Of a stretch of 11,375 bases of DNA, positions 5,919-11,375 are shown in pieces; the stretch's first letter is position 1, and each line of letters opens with the position of its first letter. Position numbers and translations under genes: made by a program. Source of the stretch: an uncultured Clostridia bacterium (GTDB taxonomy: Bacteria; Bacillota; Clostridia; Christensenellales; DTU072). The stretch spans positions 1 to 11,375 of the forward strand of contig CALVOD010000035.1 in the NCBI GenBank assembly GCA_944350065.1, written 5' to 3'. The notes beneath the pieces are model-generated. The model saw only the letters and a list, made by a program, of their open reading frames with translations. It made no database searches and was not told the origin of the DNA.

Positions 5919-7445
5919 TCAACCGATAACTCCCGCGGAAGCCGCGGCTTCCGTAAGCATATCGGAAATAAAATTAAATATGATATTCAGCGCCACCGTG
6001 CCGACTAAATCGTTACCGCCGGTAAGTAACGCTTCGTAATCGAAATTCTCGAGATAATCCGCGTATCCCGCAAGCGCCGCGAATTCTTCCGCGGAGAGCG
6101 CTTTGACGCTGTCGATGTCCGTAACGCTTCCGAAACGGTCGCGCACCGCAATCACCACCGAAACGTATTCGGCATAGAGTGCCTCGAGCTCCGACTTACG
6201 CGCTGCGCGCGCGGCGTCGTCGGCAAAAGGCGTATCGAGCGCTTCCATACATACGCCGAGCTCGGCAAAAGTTACGGCGAATGTAGCCGCGTCGCCTATT
6301 TCGGACGAAGCGAACCCCGCTTCGATACCCGCCGCGGCAGCCGTAGCGAGACGGATGTAATGCAGATAAGTCCATTGAGTCTTTTCATTCCCGTCCGTAG
6401 CGTCGTAAGCGCGTGCAAGGGATTCGAAAAGCGCGTTATCGGTAGCCGTAAGTCCCGCCGCCGAAGCGTACAGCAGGAATTCCGCTATCTTCCCGCCGGC
6501 GGTGAGAACGTCGTTGACGGCTTCGGCGCCCGCAAGCTCCGCGGGGTCTATTCCCGCGGAAATAAGGAACTCCGTAAGCTCTCCGTTATCGAAGCGCTCG
6601 CCGCCGAAGCCTATCGCCGCGAGCACGGCGTCGGCGCCGGCTTCATCTATCAGCGCGGTAAGTTCGGCGCCGGTCTCGTACATGAGCTCTGCCGCCGTTC
6701 TCGCCGCGGCGAGCGTGCCGCCGCTCACGCTGAACGTAATATAACTTTCGTATACCGCAGAAAGCGCGACAAAGATATTGACGAAACGCGTTCTGCCCGT
6801 AATTTCGAGCATTTCTTTGCGTTCGCCGTCGGAGAAGCGGTAGACGGTCTCGTAGAACAGCCGCGCGAATTCTTCGTTGGTGAGCGCGGTCGCGGCTATC
6901 ACGCTTTGCGCGGCGTAGCCGAAATCTATTCCGCCGGTAAACGCGGTCATAAGTTTGGCGGGTGAAGCGAGTTTGCCGTAGTATTCGACGGTGCCGTCCT
7001 CTCCCACTACTTCTTCCACTTCTATCAGGAACATGAAAATATCCCTTGCCGCCTTATTCCCGTCCAAGGTTGTGAGAAATTCTCCGAATTTAAGAAGTTT
7101 GTCGGAGGGAACGGCGGCGCGCGCGAAAATCTCCAGCATCACGTCGGAAACGGCCGCCGAATTACGGAAAGTCACTTCGTGCGGAGCGGATTCTTCGAAA
7201 AGCGCGTCCATCATCGCTTCCGTCATTATCTCGAGGAATTGCGACACGTATCTGCGGAAAGCACCTTCCGTTTCGAGACTGTAATTCACTCTGCCTGCGG
7301 GCAGCACGCTTTCCGCACCGATGCTTCCTTTCGAAAGGTCTTCTTCGGGTGCGGTCACGAGAACGAGCCCCGTTACGAGCGCGGCTATCAAAAGTACCGA
7401 AACGGCTATCATTAAGTTGCGAGAATTGAACAATTTGCTCGCCAT
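5919..7445 (-). CDS. Unrecognised membrane-anchored alpha-helical protein, first gene of ABC operon
   Basis: I do not recognise this 508-residue protein. A short basic N-terminus (MASKLFNSRN) leads into a hydrophobic helix at about 12-32, followed by acidic sequence. This fits an uncleaved signal anchor with the bulk outside the membrane. No lipobox cysteine is present, and the only cysteine is C399. The rest is Ala/Glu/Leu/Phe-rich and probably almost wholly helical, with a hydrophobic stretch near 477-496. No HlyD/MacA-type fusion domain or solute-binding fold is apparent. Its stop is 9 bases before the ATPase start, so it is probably a partner or client of the FtsX transporter. The ATG at 7445 has no ribosome binding site. 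Instead TATAAT ends 7 bases before it, implying leaderless translation. A start at M12 (7412) is possible but would lose the basic residues and also lacks a ribosome binding site. Confidence 0.82.
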   Translation of the reverse strand: MASKLFNSRNLMIAVSVLLIAALVTGLVLVTAPEEDLSKGSIGAESVLPAGRVNYSLETEGAFRRYVSQFLEIMTEAMMDALFEESAPHEVTFRNSAAVSDVMLEIFARAAVPSDKLLKFGEFLTTLDGNKAARDIFMFLIEVEEVVGEDGTVEYYGKLASPAKLMTAFTGGIDFGYAAQSVIAATALTNEEFARLFYETVYRFSDGERKEMLEITGRTRFVNIFVALSAVYESYITFSVSGGTLAAARTAAELMYETGAELTALIDEAGADAVLAAIGFGGERFDNGELTEFLISAGIDPAELAGAEAVNDVLTAGGKIAEFLLYASAAGLTATDNALFESLARAYDATDGNEKTQWTYLHYIRLATAAAAGIEAGFASSEIGDAATFAVTFAELGVCMEALDTPFADDAARAARKSELEALYAEYVSVVIAVRDRFGSVTDIDSVKALSAEEFAALAGYADYLENFDYEALLTGGNDLVGTVALNIIFNFISDMLTEAAASAGVIG

Positions 7446-7451
7446 AGGGAG

Positions 7452-7480
7452 ATTATAACACAGCCGAAAAGATTTAACAA
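7452..7480 (-). promoter_or_regulatory. Strong predicted promoter of the ABC operon, giving a leaderless mRNA
   Basis: On the minus strand TTGTTA (7480-7475), a 17-base spacer and a perfect TATAAT (7457-7452) form a near-ideal sigma-A promoter. TGT before the -10 makes it an extended -10. With the usual distance, transcription begins at about 7445, which is the A of the ATG. A small inverted repeat ACAAT/ATTGT (7477-7490) overlaps the -35 and might be an operator. Confidence 0.72.
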
Positions 7481-7539
7481 TAATAATTGTGTGTACGTAT
7501 TGTGACGATAAAATTTAATTTTACGAACGCGCGAGCTCC

Positions 7540-7570
7540 GTAAGCGCGCGCAGATTGCGCGCGATTTTAC
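7540..7570. repeat. GC-rich hairpin in the divergent intergenic region
   Basis: CGCGCGC (7545-7551) pairs with GCGCGCG (7557-7563) across the 5-base loop AGATT. GTAA (7540-7543) can pair with TTAC (7567-7570) beyond a small internal loop. A third CGCGCG lies at 7528-7533, and an AT inverted repeat TAAAATT-T-AATTTTA lies at 7509-7523. On the plus strand four T's follow the stem, so it could be a weak terminator, but no plus-strand gene lies upstream to end. Its role is unknown. Confidence 0.45.
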
Positions 7571-7599
7571 ATAAAAAATCGGCTTTTGTCGCCGTACGC

Positions 7600-7628
7600 T
7601 TGCCTTACGCTCGCGGTTATGCTATTAT
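7600..7628 (+). promoter_or_regulatory. Predicted promoter of leuS
   Basis: TTGCCT (7600-7605), a 17-base spacer and TATTAT (7623-7628) with a preceding TGC form an extended -10 promoter. The predicted start near 7635 gives a leader of about 26 nt, too short for a T-box. It also rules out the longer open frame that begins at 7586, upstream of this promoter. Confidence 0.65.
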
Positions 7629-7660
7629 CTTGTCAATCTGAAATTACAGGAAGTGCATTT

Positions 7661-10069
7661 ATGGCAGTAAAGTACGATTTTAAAAGCGTTGAACAAAAGT
7701 GGCAGGATTACTGGTACGGCGAACGCGTTTTCGAAGTAAAAGAAGATCCTTCCAAGCCTAAATTCTACGGTTTGATAGAATTCCCGTATCCGAGCGGCGC
7801 GGGACTGCACGTCGGTCACATCAGGGCGTTTTCCTCTATGGAAGTCATCGCCCGCAAGAAACGCCTCGAAGGATATAACGTACTGTTCCCTATCGGATAC
7901 GACGCGTTCGGGCTGCCCACCGAAAACTACGCAATGCAAACGAAACAGCATCCGCGTAAAGTAACCGACGAAAACATAGCGAAATTCACCGCTCAGCTCA
8001 AAAAGGTAGGTTACAGTTTCGACTGGTCGCGCGTGGTGGACACCACCGATCCGGACTATTATAAATGGACTCAATGGATATTCCTGCAGATGTTCAAGCG
8101 CGGGCTCGCCTACAAAGCCACTACGACGGTGAACTTCTGTCCGAAATGCAAAGTGGTGCTTGCCAACGAAGAAAGTCAGGGAGGCGTATGCGACAGATGC
8201 GGCACCGAAGTGGTACAGAAGGAAAAGGACGTATGGTTCCTCAAGATCCGCAATTACGCCGAAAGATTGCTCACGGGACTCGAGAAGGTAAATTTCCCGG
8301 AGCGTATCAAAACGGAGCAACAGAACTGGATAGGCAAATCGCAGGGAGCGGACGTCACCTTCAAAGTGAAAGTGGCTGGCACGGAATATCCCCTCGTCGT
8401 ATACACCACGAGACCGGACACCATCTACGGAGCCACCTTCCTTGTCGTTTCTCCGGAGCATCCGCTTCTTAAAGAATACGCGTCGAGCATCGTGAACGCC
8501 GAAGAAGTCGCGGCGTATCAGGCGCAGGCGAAACTCAAAAAAGAATTCGACCGCGTGCAGGTCAACAAAGACAAGACCGGTATAAAAGTCGAAGGAATGG
8601 TTGCCGTTAATCCGATAACGGGAACCGAAATTCCGATATTCACGGCAGACTACGTAATGATGGATTACGGCACGGGAGCCATTATGGCGGTACCGGCGCA
8701 CGACAAGCGCGACTGGGATTTCGCTAAGAAATACGATCTTCCCATCATCGAAGTCATCAAGTCCGACGTAGACGTTCAGGTCGAGCCCTACTGCGCCAAG
8801 GAAGGCGCGGGGATAATGGTTAATTCCGGATTCCTCAACGGACTCACCGTAAAGCCCGCAATCGCCAAAATGATAGAATATATGGAAAAAGCTGGTATCG
8901 GCAAAGCGAAGACCGATTACAAGATGAAGGACTGGGCGTTCAACCGTCAAAGGTACTGGGGCGAGCCCATACCTATCATAAACTGCCCGCACTGCGGACA
9001 GGTTGCGGTACCGGAGAGCGAGCTTCCGTTAAGGCTTCCGGATCTCGAGGACTTCACGCCCACCGACGACGGAACCTCTCCCCTCTCGAAATGCACAGAT
9101 TGGGTGAACACCACCTGCCCGATATGCGGAGCGAAAGCCACCCGCGAAACGGACACCATGCCGCAATGGGCGGGCTCGAGCTGGTACTTTTTGCGTTACG
9201 AAAGCCCCCGCGACGGCGAACACGCCGTAAACCCCGACGCATACGCTTACTGGGGACAGGTAGACTGGTATAACGGCGGAATGGAGCACGTTACCCGTCA
9301 CCTTATCTATTCGAGATTCTGGAACCAATTCTTATACGATATCGGCGCGGTAAGCCACGAAGAACCTTATTTAAGGCGTTCGGCGCAGGGACTTATACTC
9401 GGCGCGGACGGCGAGAAGATGAGTAAATCGCGCGGCAACGTAGTGAATCCCGACGACGTCGTGAAGCAATACGGCGCGGACGTGCTCAGAATGTTCATTC
9501 TGTTCATCGGAGATTACGAGAAACCCGCTCCGTGGTCTGCGGAAGGCATCAAAGGCTGCAACCGCTTCCTCGCAAGATACTGGAACGCGCAGGATCTTAT
9601 CGCAAGCGGCAAAGTAGATACTTCCGACCTCAATCTCGACGCGCTCGTCAAGAAGGTGAGCGACGATTACGAAGCCTGCAAGTTCAATACCGCCATCGCG
9701 GCGATAATGACGGCGCTCAATACGATTTACGCGCGCGGCAAGACCACCCGCGAAGAACTCAACACCGTCTCGCTGTTGCTTTATCCCGTCGCTCCGCACG
9801 TGACGAGCGAGCTGTACTCGATTATCAATAACGGCGCGTACGTCGACAAAGCGAAGTTCCCCTCTTACGACGAGTCGAAGCTCGTCGCGGAAACGGTGGA
9901 GATTCCCGTACAGGTGATGGGCAAGCTCAAAGAACGCGTCACGGTCCCCGCGGGCTCCGACGAAGCCGCCGTTATGGAAGCGGTCAAAGCTACCGGCGTG
10001 CTCGACGGAAAAACGGTTATCAAAGTCATCTACGTTCCCGACAAGATAATCAACATCGTTGCAAAGTAA
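7661..10069 (+). CDS. leuS: Leucyl-tRNA synthetase
   Basis: This class I synthetase attaches leucine to tRNA-Leu and edits mischarged products. It has 802 residues, typical of bacterial LeuRS. In order it shows HVGH (50-53), a zinc ribbon with C160/C163/C177/C180, the CP1 editing domain with TTRPDT (249-254) and the editing aspartate D348 in GTGAIMAVPAHDKRD, and a second Cys cluster C442/C445...C486/C489 in the leucine-specific region. The KMSKS loop is KMSKS (586-590). An anticodon-binding domain and a small C-terminal domain follow. All catalytic motifs are intact. The ATG at 7661 has AGGAAG about 8 bases upstream and matches the family N-terminus. The frame is open back to 7586, but that start lies before the promoter. 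No T-box is present. No plus-strand terminator is evident after the stop, so some transcripts may continue into gap. Confidence 0.98.
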   Translation: MAVKYDFKSVEQKWQDYWYGERVFEVKEDPSKPKFYGLIEFPYPSGAGLHVGHIRAFSSMEVIARKKRLEGYNVLFPIGYDAFGLPTENYAMQTKQHPRKVTDENIAKFTAQLKKVGYSFDWSRVVDTTDPDYYKWTQWIFLQMFKRGLAYKATTTVNFCPKCKVVLANEESQGGVCDRCGTEVVQKEKDVWFLKIRNYAERLLTGLEKVNFPERIKTEQQNWIGKSQGADVTFKVKVAGTEYPLVVYTTRPDTIYGATFLVVSPEHPLLKEYASSIVNAEEVAAYQAQAKLKKEFDRVQVNKDKTGIKVEGMVAVNPITGTEIPIFTADYVMMDYGTGAIMAVPAHDKRDWDFAKKYDLPIIEVIKSDVDVQVEPYCAKEGAGIMVNSGFLNGLTVKPAIAKMIEYMEKAGIGKAKTDYKMKDWAFNRQRYWGEPIPIINCPHCGQVAVPESELPLRLPDLEDFTPTDDGTSPLSKCTDWVNTTCPICGAKATRETDTMPQWAGSSWYFLRYESPRDGEHAVNPDAYAYWGQVDWYNGGMEHVTRHLIYSRFWNQFLYDIGAVSHEEPYLRRSAQGLILGADGEKMSKSRGNVVNPDDVVKQYGADVLRMFILFIGDYEKPAPWSAEGIKGCNRFLARYWNAQDLIASGKVDTSDLNLDALVKKVSDDYEACKFNTAIAAIMTALNTIYARGKTTREELNTVSLLLYPVAPHVTSELYSIINNGAYVDKAKFPSYDESKLVAETVEIPVQVMGKLKERVTVPAGSDEAAVMEAVKATGVLDGKTVIKVIYVPDKIINIVAK

Positions 10070-10088
10070 GCCTTTAAGCCGCGCTTAC
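10066..10088. other. Hairpin over the leuS stop codon without a U-tract
   Basis: GTAAGC (10066-10071, containing the TAA stop) pairs with GCTTAC (10083-10088) across 11 bases. It is followed on the plus strand by nine A's (10090-10098), not T's, so it is not a standard intrinsic terminator in either direction. It may protect the leuS 3' end or be incidental. Confidence 0.4.
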
Positions 10089-10118
10089 CAAAAAAAAATA
10101 AATATTGTCGCTAAACAG

Positions 10119-10147
10119 TTGCCAAAAAATGGCATTAAGTTTAGAAT
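10119..10147 (+). promoter_or_regulatory. Predicted promoter of gap with overlapping inverted repeat
   Basis: TTGCCA (10119-10124), a 17-base spacer and TAGAAT (10142-10147) fit a good sigma-A promoter, with a start near 10154 and a leader of about 40 nt. The inverted repeat TGCCA-N5-TGGCA (10120-10134) overlaps the -35 box and extends into the spacer, a position suited to a repressor. The 124-base gap between leuS and gap holds nothing else of note apart from the A-run. Confidence 0.65.
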
Positions 10148-10193
10148 AACTAATAGAAAAATTAAAAAATCACTCCATGGAGGTTAATTTTAT

Positions 10194-11246
10194 ATGGCAA
10201 AAAACGTAAGAGTTGCTATTAACGGCTTCGGCAGAATCGGCCGTTTGGCTTTCAGACAAATGTTCGGCGCGGAAGGTTACGAGATCGTAGCTATCAACGA
10301 CCTTACCAGCCCCAAAATGCTTGCTCATCTTTTGAAGTACGACAGCACTCAGGGCAACTATGCTAACACCCACAGCGTATCTTACGCCGACGCGGTTCTC
10401 AACGAGGACGGCAGCGTGAAAGAAGACGGCGCTATCATCGTAGACGGCAAGAAGATCACCATCTATGCGAAACCGAAGGCCGCCGAACTTCCTTGGGGCG
10501 AACTCAAAGTAGACGTCGTGCTCGAGTGCACCGGCTTCTATACTTCCAAAGCCAAAGCGCAGGCTCACATCGACGCCGGCGCCCGCAAAGTCGTTATTTC
10601 GGCTCCCGCCGGCAACGACCTGCCCACCATCGTTTACAACGTAAACCATAACACCCTCAAGGCGAGCGACACCATCATCAGCGCCGCTTCCTGCACCACC
10701 AACTGCCTCGCTCCCATGGCGAAAGCGTTGAACGACCTCGCCCCCATCAAAGCGGGTATCATGACCACCGTTCACGCCTACACCGGCGACCAGATGCCTC
10801 TCGACGGACCGCAAAGAAAAGGCGATCTGCGCAGATCCAGAGCTTGCGCCTGCAACATCGTTCCTAACAGCACCGGCGCTGCGAAAGCCATCGGCCTCGT
10901 TATCCCCGAGCTCAACGGCAAACTCATCGGTTCCGCTCAGAGAGTTCCCACCCCTACCGGCTCGACCACCATTCTCGTGGCGCTCGTAGAAGGCAAAGTT
11001 ACCAAGGATCAGATCAACGCCGCTATGAAAGCCGCCGCGACCGAGTCCTACGCTTACAATGAGGACGAAATCGTTTCCTCCGATATCATCGGCTCCACTT
11101 ACGGCTCGATCTTCGACGCCACCCAGACGATGGTTATCCCCGTGGGCGACGACACTCAGGTTCAGGTCGTGTCCTGGTACGACAACGAGAACAGCTACAC
11201 CAGCCAGATGGTCCGCACCATCAAATACTTCTCCGAGCTCAAATAA
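10194..11246 (+). CDS. gap: Glyceraldehyde-3-phosphate dehydrogenase, type I
   Basis: This glycolytic enzyme oxidises and phosphorylates glyceraldehyde 3-phosphate to 1,3-bisphosphoglycerate with NAD+ in the cytosol. Its 350 residues are close to the usual 330-350. The NAD-binding start is NGFGRIGR (10-17), and D36 in AINDL suggests NAD preference. The active site SAASCTTNC has catalytic C167 (Ala where many homologues have Asn), and H194 in TTVHAYTGDQ is the partner base. The phosphate-binding region LRRSRACACNIVPNSTGAAKAIG and the C-terminal WYDNENSYTSQMV are intact. The ATG follows TGGAGGT with a 9-base gap, an excellent ribosome binding site. Codon choice is more restricted than in its neighbours, as expected of a highly expressed gene. 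It has its own promoter and terminator, so it is largely monocistronic. The rest of glycolysis may follow beyond the right edge, but that is not visible. Confidence 0.98.
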   Translation: MAKNVRVAINGFGRIGRLAFRQMFGAEGYEIVAINDLTSPKMLAHLLKYDSTQGNYANTHSVSYADAVLNEDGSVKEDGAIIVDGKKITIYAKPKAAELPWGELKVDVVLECTGFYTSKAKAQAHIDAGARKVVISAPAGNDLPTIVYNVNHNTLKASDTIISAASCTTNCLAPMAKALNDLAPIKAGIMTTVHAYTGDQMPLDGPQRKGDLRRSRACACNIVPNSTGAAKAIGLVIPELNGKLIGSAQRVPTPTGSTTILVALVEGKVTKDQINAAMKAAATESYAYNEDEIVSSDIIGSTYGSIFDATQTMVIPVGDDTQVQVVSWYDNENSYTSQMVRTIKYFSELK

Positions 11247-11264
11247 TCGGATAAGAAGAAATTC

Positions 11265-11302
11265 AAAAAATTATCCCTTCCGTTCGCGGAAGGGATTTTT
11301 TT
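11265..11302 (+). terminator. Intrinsic terminator of gap
   Basis: ATCCCTTCCG (11273-11282) and CGGAAGGGAT (11287-11296) form a perfect 10-bp stem around a UUCG loop, followed by seven T's (11296-11302). A run of six A's (11265-11270) precedes it, so it may also stop transcription from the opposite strand. It begins 18 bases after the gap stop codon. Confidence 0.95.
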
Positions 11303-11330
11303 GTGTCCTGAACGGAATGCAACGAAAAAT

Positions 11331-11358
11331 TCCGTAACGGTTACGAACGCGTTACGGA
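11331..11358. repeat. 9-bp inverted repeat near the right edge
   Basis: TCCGTAACG (11331-11339) and CGTTACGGA (11350-11358) are perfect inverted repeats with a 10-base spacer. GTTACG also occurs twice directly (11340 and 11351). A TATAAA (11363-11368) follows, with no good -35. It could be an operator or leader of the next gene, which lies outside the window. Confidence 0.45.
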
Positions 11359-11375
11359 TACGTATAAACAAGCGT

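Noticed and set aside
7379..7412. Alternative start of the 508-residue protein at its second methionine (M12)
   Set aside because: No ribosome binding site precedes it, and it would remove the basic residues expected before a signal-anchor helix. It is kept only as a less likely option.
7586..7660. Upstream extension of leuS by 25 codons
   Set aside because: The extension begins upstream of the predicted promoter, has no ribosome binding site and does not resemble the LeuRS N-terminus. The ATG at 7661 has AGGAAG before it.
7625..8992. Long open frame antisense to leuS (455 codons)
   Set aside because: It is a by-product of leuS codon composition. The translation is rich in Arg, Phe, Val and His, with no family resemblance, no ribosome binding site, and it covers essential leuS motifs.
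10066..10098. Intrinsic terminator after leuS
   Set aside because: The hairpin is followed by A's on the sense strand. On the opposite strand the U-run comes before the stem, so neither direction fits.

Overview
The window looks like a chromosomal housekeeping segment of a Gram-positive-type bacterium, most likely an uncultured member of the Bacillota (Clostridia). The reasons are the sequence flavour of the type I GAPDH, the branched-chain aminotransferase and the two tRNA synthetases, strong AGGAGG-type ribosome binding sites, sigma-A-like promoters, and a classical hairpin-plus-U-tract terminator. Base composition is close to balanced, with many GCG/CGC/TTC codons. Assignment below class is a guess. 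No mobile element, CRISPR array, tRNA or rRNA gene is visible.

Layout, left to right. (1) A minus-strand operon, tyrS - yigZ - ilvE (2256 down to 1). tyrS and yigZ overlap by one base and yigZ and ilvE are 5 bases apart. ilvE runs off the left edge. (2) A 243-base intergenic stretch (2257-2499) holding the terminator of the next operon, the tyrS promoter, a perfect 20-bp palindrome, a run of 10-bp-phased A/T repeats and a GC hairpin beside the tyrS ribosome binding site. (3) A second minus-strand operon (7445 down to 2500): an unrecognised 508-residue membrane-anchored helical protein, a LolD/MacB-type ABC ATPase with an acidic tail, and a 10-TM duplicated-FtsX permease. (4) A divergent promoter region (7446-7660). 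(5) Plus-strand leuS (7661-10069). (6) Plus-strand gap (10194-11246) with its own promoter and a very strong terminator, followed by an inverted repeat cut off near the right edge.

Most genes are core metabolism or translation. The part least explained by known biology is the three-gene ABC cassette. Its first gene has no ribosome binding site. Instead, a consensus extended -10 promoter (TTGTTA, 17 bp, TATAAT with an upstream TG) places the predicted transcription start on the A of the ATG, so the mRNA should be leaderless. The first protein has no family I recognise and probably works with the FtsX-type transporter at the membrane. A second point of interest is the economy of the 2312-2393 region, where terminator, promoter and palindrome share bases. 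Neither tRNA synthetase gene shows a T-box leader, although T-boxes are common for such genes in Bacillota.
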